Origin: CAZCDS01 sp964497585
Lineage (GTDB): Bacteria; Desulfobacterota; Desulfomonilia; Desulfomonilales; Desulfomonilaceae
Direction: 5' to 3'
Length of the DNA: 64,000 bases
Assembly: GCA_964497585.1 (NCBI GenBank)
Contig: CAZCDS010000033.1
Span: forward strand, 1-64,000
Below, piece by piece: positions 37,391 through 46,302 of the stretch. The number at the start of each line of letters is the position of its first letter. The stretch's first letter is position 1. The notes beneath the pieces are model-generated. The model did not search any database and was not told the origin of the DNA. It saw only the letters and a list, made by a program, of their open reading frames with translations. The position numbers and the translations under genes were made by a program.

Positions 37391-39013
37391 ATCCGGAATT
37401 ATTCCGCGATCCCGGAAATTCCTGTCGTTTCATAGCGAAAAAATCGATCTCCGAAGGATCTCGATCCCCGAATTCGCGTCGCCGAGCTTGCGTGTATTGC
37501 CCAGCGACCGCAATTCCCACATTCTTGCCAGATCGGTGGAACATTATCCTGGATTCGAGCATACCACACCCTCGGCTCCCCTGCCAAAGGCAATCTTGAG
37601 CGTGTGCCTTCACCCAAACGCGGCCCGATAGTGATGAGCCAAGGGGAACGCTGACACCACATGAATTTGCCACTTCCGACCATGATACGCGACTTTCGCG
37701 CCGACCTTGATCAGACGCTTGATGAGCCATTCCATTGACCGCTTGACTTCCTCGCCCGTGAGGTAGAATTGCCGGAGCATGTGAAGGAGGTTGTATGCCA
37801 GGACTCCCATGAGTAAACGAGCTTGGTTGGCCGCAAAGCGACGGCAACTCGTCTTGTCCCAGCGCAGCGTGTTCTTCCCCTCTTTGATCCGGTTCTCAAC
37901 GTCTCCGCGCCCGTTGTACACCTTGACCACCTTCGGCGCCGGAAGCCTCGAATTCGTGACAATGAATCCGATCCTCGGAAAAAGTTCTCCCGCGTGCCAC
38001 TCGACCTTGGCAACCACTCTGCGCTCTTCATCCCAGGTCTGTGGCGGTACCTCAGATCAACCAGCCTGATGTGAATCCCGCTCTTGGGAGGCCGTCCTAA
38101 GGGGCCGGTCAGATACGGGTCGAGCAGCCTGTTCAGGACCGCATTGGCGGGAAGCCTGATGAAGTACGTGACGCGCCCTGCTTCGCAATACTCGTACACC
38201 GCCGGATCGGCAAAGGCCGCGTCGCCCCGTAGCCAGAAGAGAACGAAGCGTGAGCGATACCGGTGGACAATCGGATCGAGAAATTCCAGAATGCCGTCGG
38301 CCGAGTGAACGTTGCCCGGCCTGAGCTTAGCCCCCAGGCAGTCCCCGTCGCTGGTGAACGCGAAGAGCGGGTGAAAGCAGTTCTTCCCAAAATGACCGTT
38401 GAACGCTACGTTCTCCTGCTTGCCGTGCGCCGGGTCCTCTGTGGAATCAACGTCCACGCTCAGGCGCTGCTTCTTCTTCCTCCTCATGAGAGTGTCATTG
38501 GACCTCATGATTGAATCTTCCAGAGCCTGCGACCCAGCTTCAGTCCCTAAGACCTCATTCTCAAGCCTCGATAGCCTAGACTGACCGGCCCCCGCTTCGT
38601 CGCCCTTGCCTATGGCGAGCCGAAGGGCGGGAGCGATCCGGAGAAAATCCGCATCATTGCAGTCCTCATACCCTGCCCCCACCTGACAGATCCTCTGGCG
38701 GGTCATCTGAAGCAAAGAGTGTTTGCTGTGAACCCATGACCTGGCGTCCTCAAGCTCGCTCTCGATTGGACCCAAGATGCCGAAACGCTCGTCTATCTCA
38801 CGAAGCAACAGGAAACCCGTGTCCCAGGTGATCTTCGCTCCTTGAAAATCTATCATGATGGAACGGTCAAATTCCGGCCGAATTGTCTCCTTTTGCTCTT
38901 CACCACTCCAGTGCATCAGATTACCCTCAACTTCGTTTGAGTCCCGTCACCATATCAGATAGTTGAGGGGAAGAACATACATTTTTGTGTTTACCAGCGG
39001 AATAATCCGGGAT
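37391..39013 (-). mobile_element. IS1380-type insertion element
   Basis: A 1.62-kb unit bounded by imperfect inverted repeats of about 17 bases: ATCCGGAATTATTCCGC at 37391 and, as complement, ATCCCGGATTATTCCGC at 38997-39013. Length fits the family's usual 1.6-1.7 kb, and the single transposase gene lies between. I see no target duplication. The element ends only 52 bases from the glyS stop codon. Confidence 0.7.
37610..38916 (-). pseudogene. IS1380-type transposase, one frameshift
   Basis: The frame from 38916 encodes the N-terminal two thirds of an IS1380 transposase (DFQGAKITWDTGFLLLREID; LSVDVDSTEDPAHGKQE; FWLRGDAAFADPAVYEY) up to DLRYR, then leaves family similarity. The remainder continues in the next frame (AKVEWHAGELFPRIGF; GRGDVENRIKEGKN; MGVLAYNLLHMLRQFY) and ends at 37610. 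The break is at about 38041-38046, where one C added to CGCCACAG would restore DLRYRPQTWDEE. It is either a dead element or a single-base sequencing error. Confidence 0.85.
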
Positions 39014-39065
39014 CCAATCGCGGACAGCCGGCAGCCCAGGATTACGTCCTGCAAAGGGAAAAGCA

Positions 39066-41144
39066 TTATCCCGCAGTGGAGCCGATAAACGAGAAGTCCG
39101 CAATCTGATTGAAGAACTCCGATATGGACCGGAGGAGTCCGAGGCGGTTGTCCCTCAGGGTCTCATCGTCGACCATGACCATGACGTCGTCGAAGAACGT
39201 GTCAATAGGCTTTCCGAGTTCCGCGATGATTTGGAGCGCACCCGCATAATCGCCGCTCTCGATGAACTGACCGGCGCGCCCCCTCACATCGGTAAATACG
39301 TCGAACAGCGCTTTCTCGGCGTCCTCCTCGAGAAGTCCGGGATCGAGCTCTGTAGGCTCGGTGTTCTTGAGAATATTGACGACTCGCTTGAATCCGGTAG
39401 TAATCGCGTCAAAATCGTCCCGTTGTTTCCACTGGTTGAGGGCCTCCAGCCGAAGCCGCGCGTCCAGCAGGTCATCGAATCGAGCCCGGACAGCGGCCTC
39501 CACCACGTCAAGGGAGAAGCCCTGGCCCGTGTGAAAATTCACGAATCGTGTCCGGATAAAGTCCATCACATCGGTCAAGACTTCTCGGCTGTCTCTCGTG
39601 CGGAAGTCCCCGATAAGCTCTATCGCCTCCGCGACGAATGACGCAAGATTGAGTGGTTTTCCCAGGTGGATAAGTATCTGAATTACCGCGAAGGCGTGGC
39701 GGCGCAGCCCGTAGGGGTCGGCCGCTCCCGTGGGAATGAGACCGACGCTGAAGCATCCTGCGATCGTGTCGATGCGGTCGGCAAGAGAGACAACGGAGCC
39801 GAGGATCCCTTCGGGGAGTCGATCGCCCGCGTGGGCGGGCAGATAATGCTCCCTCACGGCCGCGGAAACGTCGGCACTCTCCCCGTCCATTTTCGCGTAG
39901 TAGCTCCCGATGATACCCTGCAGTTCGGGGAACTCGTACACGATACCCGTTTCCAAATCGCATTTTGAGAGCAATGCCGCGCGTTCCACGTCATCGAGTC
40001 TGTCTGGAGCAAAGGATTCCGCCAGATTTCGCGCCAAATGCGTAAACCGCTGGACCTTCTCGTAGGAGGTGCCGAGCTTGGAATGGAACACAACCCCCTT
40101 GAGCGCTTCGATTCGATCGATGAGGGGGGACTTGCGATCTTCACGGAAATAGAAACGGGCATCCTCGAGTCTTGCTTTGAGCACCCGCTGATGTCCCCTC
40201 ACCGACGACTGAGGGTCCGTGACCGGCGTGTTGTTCACCGCTATGAACCGGTTGGTGATGCGACCTTTTCCATCCTGAACGGAGAAATACCGTTGATGCT
40301 TCTTCATGCACGTGATCAGGATAGACGCGGGGAGTTCGAGGAAATCTTCAGGGAATTGTCCCATAACCGGGTATGGGCTCTCTACTAGGTAGGTGACCTC
40401 GTCGAGGAGTTCGCGGTCCTCAAAGACGTGAAGGCCGACCCTTGCCGCAAGCTCGGAGGTCACCCGACTGATCTCTTCCCCGCGTTCCTCGGGGTCGATA
40501 ACCACTCCCCGCTCGGCCAGCGACGTGCGCAGGTCCTCGAGCGATGAGACCTCAAAGGGACCAGGATGTGTGAAACGGTGTCCCCGACTGGTGTTTCCGC
40601 TTTGGATGTTCCCGACGGAGAAAGGGATCGTTTCTCCATCGAGGATCGCGACGATCCAGTGGATCGGTCGTACGAATCTCACGTCGAGGTCCATCCAGCG
40701 CATGCTCTTGGGAAAGGGTATCCGTTCGATGAAGGACGGCACGATTTCCGAGAGCACTTCCCGGGAGGTTCTTCCTTTTTCGGTTTTCCGTACGGCCACC
40801 TGCTCTCCCCGGGAAGTCTCCACGACGACCAGATCTGCCACGTCAACGCCCTGACTCCTGGCGAAGCCGATGGCCGCCTTGGTCGGATTCCCCTCCGCGT
40901 CATAGGCCTGGGCTTTCGGCGGGCCCGCCTTCTCGATCTCCCGTGATTGCTGGGTCGCTTCAACATCGGAGGCCGCAAGGATGAGGCGTCGTGGCGTACC
41001 GAAGGTCTTGATCTCTCCGTGGCCGATCATGGATTCCCTGAGCGCCTTGTCGAGCTGTTTGGCCGCGGCCTCCAGCGCGGGCTCGATATACCCTGCCGGA
41101 ATCTCTTCGGTGCCGATTTCAAGGAGGAACTCGCCCATAATCAT
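39066..41144 (-). CDS. glyS: glycyl-tRNA synthetase beta subunit
   Basis: Large subunit of the bacterial alpha2-beta2 glycyl-tRNA synthetase. The 692-residue product begins with the family's FLLEIGTEEIPAGYI, includes HRFTHPGPFEV and LITCMKKHQRYFSVQDGKG in the N-terminal half, and the HD-like and anticodon-binding C-terminal region. Its start overlaps the glyQ stop by four bases (41141-41144), so translation is coupled. The gene ends 52 bases from the insertion element, which apparently did not damage it. Confidence 0.97.
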   Translation of the reverse strand: MIMGEFLLEIGTEEIPAGYIEPALEAAAKQLDKALRESMIGHGEIKTFGTPRRLILAASDVEATQQSREIEKAGPPKAQAYDAEGNPTKAAIGFARSQGVDVADLVVVETSRGEQVAVRKTEKGRTSREVLSEIVPSFIERIPFPKSMRWMDLDVRFVRPIHWIVAILDGETIPFSVGNIQSGNTSRGHRFTHPGPFEVSSLEDLRTSLAERGVVIDPEERGEEISRVTSELAARVGLHVFEDRELLDEVTYLVESPYPVMGQFPEDFLELPASILITCMKKHQRYFSVQDGKGRITNRFIAVNNTPVTDPQSSVRGHQRVLKARLEDARFYFREDRKSPLIDRIEALKGVVFHSKLGTSYEKVQRFTHLARNLAESFAPDRLDDVERAALLSKCDLETGIVYEFPELQGIIGSYYAKMDGESADVSAAVREHYLPAHAGDRLPEGILGSVVSLADRIDTIAGCFSVGLIPTGAADPYGLRRHAFAVIQILIHLGKPLNLASFVAEAIELIGDFRTRDSREVLTDVMDFIRTRFVNFHTGQGFSLDVVEAAVRARFDDLLDARLRLEALNQWKQRDDFDAITTGFKRVVNILKNTEPTELDPGLLEEDAEKALFDVFTDVRGRAGQFIESGDYAGALQIIAELGKPIDTFFDDVMVMVDDETLRDNRLGLLRSISEFFNQIADFSFIGSTAG

Positions 41145-42040
41145 GCCACCTCGCTCTCCGAGAATTTGCCCAAGAGCGGATATCCCATTTCTTTGCGTTG
41201 TTCCACGTAGGCTGCCGCAACTCTACGCGCGAGGTTTCGCACACGGTGAATGTATGCAGTGCGCTCGGCAACACTGATCGCGCCCCTCGCATCCAGCACG
41301 TTGAACGTGTGGGAACACTTGAGACAGAAATCATAAGCGGGAAGGACGAGCGGATCGTCAGAGTCGAGCAGATTGGTGCATTCCGCCTCGTACATGTCGA
41401 AGAGCCTGAAGAGCATCTCCGGGTCGGCTTTGTCGAAATTGTACACCGAGCCCTCGTACTCGGAACGATGGTAAATGTCTCCGTACGTAACGTCTCCGCT
41501 CCACTTGAGATCGAAGAGGCTCTCCACCTTCTGCAGATACATACAGATCCGTTCGATGCCGTATGTGAGTTCGACGCACACAGGTTTGAGGTCGAAGCCG
41601 CCGGCCTGTTGGAAGTAGGTAAACTGGGTTATTTCCATCCCGTCGAGCCATACTTCCCAGCCCACGCCCCACGCGCCCAGGGTGGGTGACTCCCAGTCGT
41701 CCTCGACGAATCTGATGTCATGGGCAAGAGGATCGATTCCCAACGCGGAAAGGGACTCGAGGTAGATATCCTGCACCTCAAGCGGTGACGGCTTGAGGAT
41801 AACCTGATACTGGAAGTAGTGCTGCAATCGGTTGGGGTTCTCGCCGTATCGCCCATCCGTCGGCCGCCTGGACGGTTCCACGTACGCGACATTCCACGGT
41901 TCCGGCCCGAGCGCTCGAAGAAAGGTCGCCGGGTTCATGGTACCCGCGCCCTTTTCCACGTCGTAGGGCTGCTGAATGACGCAACCCCGGTCCGACCAGA
42001 ACCTCTCCAGGTCGAGGATCATTTCCTGAAAGGTACGCAT
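41141..42040 (-). CDS. glyQ: glycyl-tRNA synthetase alpha subunit
   Basis: Catalytic subunit that forms glycyl-adenylate. I start at ATG 42040 (299 residues), where the family N-terminus FQEMILDLERFWSDRGCVI begins; the longer frame to 42106 is not conserved. Core signatures follow: QPYDVEKGAGTMNPATFLRALG, VEPSRRPTDGRYGENPNRLQ, and GWEVWLDGMEITQFTYFQQ. It is translated just before glyS. The upstream region up to 42.2 kb is shared with the divergent TPR gene. Confidence 0.97.
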   Translation of the reverse strand: MRTFQEMILDLERFWSDRGCVIQQPYDVEKGAGTMNPATFLRALGPEPWNVAYVEPSRRPTDGRYGENPNRLQHYFQYQVILKPSPLEVQDIYLESLSALGIDPLAHDIRFVEDDWESPTLGAWGVGWEVWLDGMEITQFTYFQQAGGFDLKPVCVELTYGIERICMYLQKVESLFDLKWSGDVTYGDIYHRSEYEGSVYNFDKADPEMLFRLFDMYEAECTNLLDSDDPLVLPAYDFCLKCSHTFNVLDARGAISVAERTAYIHRVRNLARRVAAAYVEQRKEMGYPLLGKFSESEVA

Positions 42041-42207
42041 CGTTGAGACCTCGTTGCGGTGCAATAGGTGACGATCACCTTCAAAAACAAACGATTTTTG
42101 TAGCACCTACCGCGGCCGGCGTCAAGCTTGGGGAGCCGAAGGGCAACCCGGGCAGACCCGTTCGAGAAATCGCGCGGTCCTTTCTATAGCCCCCTTTGCA
42201 AGGCCCG

Positions 42208-42236
42208 TTGATTCTCCGGCTCGACCGGGCTATAAT
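42208..42236 (+). promoter_or_regulatory. near-consensus sigma-70 promoter of the TPR gene
   Basis: TTGATT (42208-42213) and TATAAT (42231-42236) are separated by 17 bases and face the TPR gene about 110 bases downstream. The leader between contains no recognised riboswitch. Confidence 0.75.
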
Positions 42237-42347
42237 ATTGTCCATACTAGATAAGAACAGCAGCGTGAATCCCCTGGAGAGGCGGGCTCTCCCTTGCCCC
42301 GGGCAGGCAAGGCGGCTTCACGTGTACGGAGGGAAGGAAAGAGGAGA

Positions 42348-43046
42348 ATGCCGAGATTGCCGAAGTTGATCGCGGGGACCGCAGGCCTGATCATTCTGTG
42401 CCTGTGCCTGAATGGGCCCGCCTCCGCGCAGGGAACTTCCCGTCCGGTAGACAGAGGACTGGCGGCCCTTGAGGACGGTCGCGCGGAAGAGGCCGTCTCC
42501 ATATTTTCGGAACTCATAAAGACTACCGGCAAGCCGGATTTCTTCTACTATCGGGCCCTGGCTCTCGCCGCGGAGGGCAAGAATAAGGAAGCACTCAAGG
42601 ATTTCAACAAGGCCATCTCTCAGGAATCGGACCAGCCGGCTTACTACCGCCAGCGGGGCCTGACGTTCCTGGCTCGAGCGGAATATAAGCGGGCCCTGGC
42701 CGATTTTTCCGAGGCGGTGCGTCTCGACCGGGAGAACCCCAATTCCTGGGGCTACCGTGCCGTCGCGCTGATCAACCTGGGGCAAAACAAAAAGGCCATT
42801 GACGACCTGAACGAGGCCATCAGGCTCGATCCTCGGGATCCGACCCTCTACCGTCTCAGGGGAGACGCGCTCTCCAGTCTAGGCAAACACCGGGAGGCTC
42901 TGGCAGACTACAACTCAGCCCTCCAGCTGAGACCCGACGATCCTATTGTGCTCAACAACCGAGGAGTCGCCCTCGCCAACGCAGGCAGGACCCGCGAGGC
43001 CGTCGCGGACCTGCGTAAGGCCATGGAGCTGGCGAGTTCTTACTGA
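42348..43046 (+). CDS. exported TPR repeat protein
   Basis: A 232-residue protein that starts with a signal peptide (about 1-27, LIILCLCLNGPASAQG) and consists mainly of tetratricopeptide repeats, about five units between residues 35 and 225 (for example YYRALALAAEGKNKEALKDF and YRQRGLTFLARAEYKRALAD). TPRs bind other proteins; the partner is unknown. The ribosome site AAGAGGAGA is good. It is driven by a strong promoter and ends about 70 bases from the convergent dtd gene. Confidence 0.9.
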   Translation: MPRLPKLIAGTAGLIILCLCLNGPASAQGTSRPVDRGLAALEDGRAEEAVSIFSELIKTTGKPDFFYYRALALAAEGKNKEALKDFNKAISQESDQPAYYRQRGLTFLARAEYKRALADFSEAVRLDRENPNSWGYRAVALINLGQNKKAIDDLNEAIRLDPRDPTLYRLRGDALSSLGKHREALADYNSALQLRPDDPIVLNNRGVALANAGRTREAVADLRKAMELASSY

Positions 43047-43116
43047 CGGATCTCCTGCCGTCGGTTCTTCCGAGACGCTCATGCTCCCTGATGCCTGGAT
43101 ATTGCTGGCGGGACAA

Positions 43117-43557
43117 TCAGGGCGTGTCCACGATCAGGGTGACCGGGCCGTCATTGACGAGTTCCACATCCATCATCGCGCCGAAGACGCCGTGTCGTGT
43201 CACCACTCCGTGGCCCCGCACCGCTTCAATGAAGTCCTCGTAGAGCTTTTCCGCCTCTCCGGGTGGGGCCGATCCCGTGAAAGAGGGACGTCTCCCCTTC
43301 CGGCAATCGCCGTACAGGGTGAATTGGGAGACGATGAGCATCTCCCCTCCCACCTGTTTGAGGCTGAGGTTCATCTTCCCGGCATCGTCCGAGAAAATCC
43401 TGAGACCAGTCACCTTTTCAGCCAGCCACCGGATCTGCTCCGGCCCGTCGCCGTGGGCCGCCGCGAGGAGCACGAGCAGGCCCGGCCCGATCTCCGCGAC
43501 TACCTTGCCGTCGATTAAAACCTTGGCACGTGAGACTCTTTGCACAACCGATCTCAC
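43117..43557 (-). CDS. dtd: D-aminoacyl-tRNA deacylase
   Basis: Removes D-amino acids wrongly attached to tRNA. The start is GTG 43557 (146 residues, the family norm), where RSVVQRVSRAKVLIDGKVV begins; the longer open frame to 43734 is not conserved. Both active-site motifs are present: MLIVSQFTLYGD at about 73-84 and LVNDGPVTLIVDT at the C-terminus. It lies on the minus strand after the Nudix gene, separated by about 160 bases. Confidence 0.96.
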   Translation of the reverse strand: MRSVVQRVSRAKVLIDGKVVAEIGPGLLVLLAAAHGDGPEQIRWLAEKVTGLRIFSDDAGKMNLSLKQVGGEMLIVSQFTLYGDCRKGRRPSFTGSAPPGEAEKLYEDFIEAVRGHGVVTRHGVFGAMMDVELVNDGPVTLIVDTP

Positions 43558-43714
43558 TGTTCGCTCACTTTCCTTTTCGCACCCAATGTGATCTCCACAT
43601 CGAGCAGTACGTGCGGGCAAAGTGACGGGGGGTGTCCCCGTGTTTCGCCTCAGGACAGGGACGCTCTCTGAAGCACGCTGCCCAAGAAATGCGCGCTTTT
43701 CGGACAGATTCGCG

Positions 43715-44287
43715 CTAGTGCTCAGTTTGCTCAAGCTTTTGGAATTCGTTCCAGAGGTGAACGAATGCCGGGACGAAATCCTCGGGCTCCTTTTTCATGC
43801 GATTTGTCAGAGAATCGCGCATCATGAACCCGCCCCACTGAATCTCGTCGGCGCTGGGAACCGGCTCTTCGTCAGTCTTTGCCGCGTAGAGGACGACGTG
43901 TTCATTGTCCGTGACCGGACAAGCATTGACGCGCAGTACTCGCTCGACCGGCGCGGTGATTCCCAGTTCCTCCTGGAGTTCCCGCACCGCGGCCCGCTCG
44001 TACGACTCGCCCGGATCGACGTGCCCCGCAGCAGAGGAATCGAGCACGCCCGGAAACTTGTCTTTGGTCGCGGACCTTCTCTGAACGTAGATTTCTCCGG
44101 CTGAATTGAAGACAAAGATATGAACCGCCCGGTGGATCAGGCCCTTACGATGTATTTCCGCACGGGTGGCCGTGCCGATGACGTTGTCATTCTCGTCAAC
44201 GATCTCGAGGATTTCGTTGTCGGTGGAATGCGCTCTCACACTCGCCTCCAACCTGGACACGGCGTCTTCATGACGCGGACTACCCAT
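43715..44287 (-). CDS. Nudix hydrolase, IPP-isomerase-like subgroup
   Basis: A 190-residue pyrophosphohydrolase-fold protein. The Nudix box is complete at about residues 88-110 (GHVDPGESYERAAVRELQEELGI, given here as the motif positions with Gly, Glu and the REL-EE-G core). The N-terminal EILEIVDENDNVIGTATRAEIH and GLIHRAVHIFVFN are typical of the YfcD/IDI-like subgroup, some of which isomerise IPP and many of which act on unknown nucleotides. It is probably cytoplasmic. It stands between the thiamine-binding-type gene and dtd on the same strand. Confidence 0.9.
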   Translation of the reverse strand: MGSPRHEDAVSRLEASVRAHSTDNEILEIVDENDNVIGTATRAEIHRKGLIHRAVHIFVFNSAGEIYVQRRSATKDKFPGVLDSSAAGHVDPGESYERAAVRELQEELGITAPVERVLRVNACPVTDNEHVVLYAAKTDEEPVPSADEIQWGGFMMRDSLTNRMKKEPEDFVPAFVHLWNEFQKLEQTEH

Positions 44288-44359
44288 ACGATCCGGATGC
44301 GCGGGGCCGCATGGAAGTCGCCCCGGTGACCATGCCTGAAACCATCAGCAGGTACCAGC

Positions 44360-44671
44360 CTAGCCTTTGGGTAGTTCGCGGCCGAGCTTTTCTTCGACGG
44401 AACGGACCTTGCCCTTGAGACGGTCTGTGGCCCCCTGCCTGTCGTCGATCTTCACGGTTGTCATGACGCGGTCACTATGCCGGGTCATGTTGACGTGGCA
44501 CTCTCGGATCACTTCGAAGACCTTATCCGCCGGGCCCTCGATCAGCGTCCCCAGCGCGTGAATCTCGAAAGCCAGACCGCTCTGTTCGATGATTTCCATC
44601 GATTCGGCCACGTACCGGCTCAGGCCCTGGCCTCCCTTGTCAACGGGAAATACACTCAGTTCCGCAAGCAT
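44360..44671 (-). CDS. MTH1187/YkoF-family thiamine-binding-type protein
   Basis: A 103-residue protein of the MTH1187 family (formerly DUF77), members of which bind thiamine precursors or related small molecules. The N-terminus AELSVFPVDKGGQGLSRYVA, the middle FEIHALGTLIEGPADKVFEV, and RVMTTVKIDDRQGATDRLKG match the family. It probably forms a small ferredoxin-like fold. There are no thiamine genes nearby, so its ligand here is open. Confidence 0.88.
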   Translation of the reverse strand: MLAELSVFPVDKGGQGLSRYVAESMEIIEQSGLAFEIHALGTLIEGPADKVFEVIRECHVNMTRHSDRVMTTVKIDDRQGATDRLKGKVRSVEEKLGRELPKG

Positions 44672-44868
44672 TTGCCTCTCCCGATATCACCAGCGGGCCC
44701 TTGCCCGTTAGGCGATGTCTTCGCGTGTGTCACTCCCACCCTCCAGCCCGGCGCACATGGAAAGGTGCCGTTGAGAAGAGATCGATTACGATCTCTTTGC
44801 TGTGGGACTCCCCACCGTCCTACGCGTGCTTGCACATCAGCAAGCGCCCGCCCCTTTTTCGTCATTCC
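44672..44868. other. intergenic with short perfect hairpin
   Basis: No gene supported. AGAGATCG and CGATCTCT (44776-44795) form a perfect eight-pair stem with a four-base loop followed by two T. The strand it serves is unclear. It adjoins the nested repeat complex that begins at 44869. Confidence 0.45.
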
Positions 44869-45057
44869 GGCGGAAGCCCATAGGCGTTAACTTAAAGGAT
44901 CTCGGCATGTGATTTCAAATAGTTAACTCAAATGCATCCCGTCACCCCGGACTTGATCCGGGGTCCAGAACATATTGAAAAGACTGGATCCCCGCTTCCG
45001 CGGGAATGACGGACGAAAGAACTGGTCTCCTTAACTTAACGCGAATGGGCGGAAGCC
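44869..45057. repeat. nested palindromic repeat complex (REP/MITE-like)
   Basis: Three layers are visible. GGCGGAAGCC occurs as a direct repeat at 44869-44878 and 45048-45057. Inside it, GGCGTTAACTTAAAGG (44883) and CCTTAACTTAACGC (ending 45042) act as inverted ends. Inside those, a 75-base imperfect palindrome runs from GTCACCCCGGA near 44941 to CGGGAATGACGG near 45012. The outer halves together would restore a CATTCCGGCGGAAGCCGGAATCCAG-like unit. This is consistent with a small element inserted in a REP sequence. A related unit lies at about 45375-45407. Confidence 0.65.
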
Positions 45058-45066
45058 GGAATCCAG

Positions 45067-45357
45067 TCAGACGATCGTACTATACAAATCCTGCCAATCG
45101 GGATTTGTCTCTTCGATCAGGTCCAGTTTCCATGCTCGTTTCCAGTCCTTCAACCTCTTCTCTCGCGCAATAGCAGATTCCATGCTGTCGTGGAGTTCGT
45201 ACCAAACGAGCCGATGAACCCCGTAGCGTTTGGTAAACCCCGCTATCAGGTCGTTCTTGTGCTCCCATATCCTTTTGACGAGGTTTGAAGTCACACCGAT
45301 ATTCAGGGTGCCATTTCTCTTACTTGCCAGGATGTATACCGCAGGCTCCTTGTCCAC
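45067..45357 (-). CDS. small GIY-YIG nuclease-family protein
   Basis: A GIY-YIG domain protein of about 96 residues. The start is GTG 45357 (family sequence begins DKEPAVYILASKRNGTLNIG); the frame continues upstream into a repeat and is not conserved there. The first half of the signature is present (AVYIL), but the second reads LNIG where most members have YIG, and the later Arg/Glu region is ESAIAREKRLKDWKR. Loss of the second Tyr may weaken catalysis. Palindromic repeats flank the gene on both sides, which suggests a link between them. Close homologues are known as multi-copy genes in many bacteria. Confidence 0.85.
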   Translation of the reverse strand: MDKEPAVYILASKRNGTLNIGVTSNLVKRIWEHKNDLIAGFTKRYGVHRLVWYELHDSMESAIAREKRLKDWKRAWKLDLIEETNPDWQDLYSTIV

Positions 45358-45506
45358 AAATCGTCCCCGTAGGCTCTGGATTCCGGCTTTCGAACGGAAT
45401 GACGCGCTCACAGCTGCCCGTGGCTGGTCGGTAATATCCGACCAGTGGGACGAGTCTGTCCAGGTCAGCTTAACGCTCGGAAACAACATCCTTAAACACG
45501 CTGAAT

Positions 45507-46229
45507 TCACAGCTCACAAGGGAGCCTTCGATTCAACGTGATTCCGTTAAGGTCTATGTGAACGTCATAGGCGAGAATCTCAACCCCGTTCTTGACCGCT
45601 TTGCGCAGTTCCTTACCGTATGCCGGGTCGATATGATCGGCGGGTCGGAACCTCTCCGCATCCATACGCTGGATCAGGAAGAAATTGACGCTCCGATTTC
45701 CTCTGCGAACCTCGTTCTGAAGCTCAACGAGGTGCTTTAATCCTCGTGCCGTTACTGCATCGGGGAAGCAGGCGATACCGCTTTCAATGAGGGTGCAGTT
45801 CTTTATCTCTAGGTAGCAGCGTCTTTCTTCAGGTCCCTCCAGCAAAAGGTCGATCCGGGAGTTCTCGCCATACTTGACTTCGCTTCGCACCTGCTCAAAG
45901 CCGGTCAGCTCTTTGATCTCGTCCCTGACAATCGACTCCTTGACCAGTCTATTCGGGACGTGGGTGTTGATTCCGACAAGAGACGACGGCATGTCGATCA
46001 TCTCCCACGTGTACTTGAGCTTGCGTTTGGGGTTGTCGCTGCGGGAGAGATAGACCGGGCGGCCCGCTTCGGAACAGCTCTTCATGCTTCCGGAATTGGG
46101 GCACAGAGCGGTTACCACGCGGCCGTTGCGCAGCTTGACGTCGGCCTTGAAGCGCTGGTATCTTCGGATGAGCGTCCCCTGCACGAGCCTGGGCCACCCC
46201 AGCGTAGGCTGTGGAGATTTGTCAATCAT
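45507..46229 (-). CDS. sfsA: SfsA family nuclease/sugar-fermentation protein
   Basis: A 240-residue protein of the SfsA family, now viewed as nucleic-acid-binding or nuclease-like. The signature RYQRFKADVKLRNGRVVTALCPN (about residues 23-45) and the long C-terminal core with SRIDLLLEGPEERRCYLEIKNCTLIE, FPDAVTARGLKHLVEL, and FLIQRMDAERFRPADHIDP are all present and complete. It lies between rnc and the GIY-YIG gene on the same strand. Confidence 0.94.
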   Translation of the reverse strand: MIDKSPQPTLGWPRLVQGTLIRRYQRFKADVKLRNGRVVTALCPNSGSMKSCSEAGRPVYLSRSDNPKRKLKYTWEMIDMPSSLVGINTHVPNRLVKESIVRDEIKELTGFEQVRSEVKYGENSRIDLLLEGPEERRCYLEIKNCTLIESGIACFPDAVTARGLKHLVELQNEVRRGNRSVNFFLIQRMDAERFRPADHIDPAYGKELRKAVKNGVEILAYDVHIDLNGITLNRRLPCEL

Positions 46230-46302
46230 AGAAAAACGGCAAGCCTGCGGCGTCCGAACACCAGTGCCGGAATCTCACGGGAGCTGCGAGCTGACGCATC
46301 CG

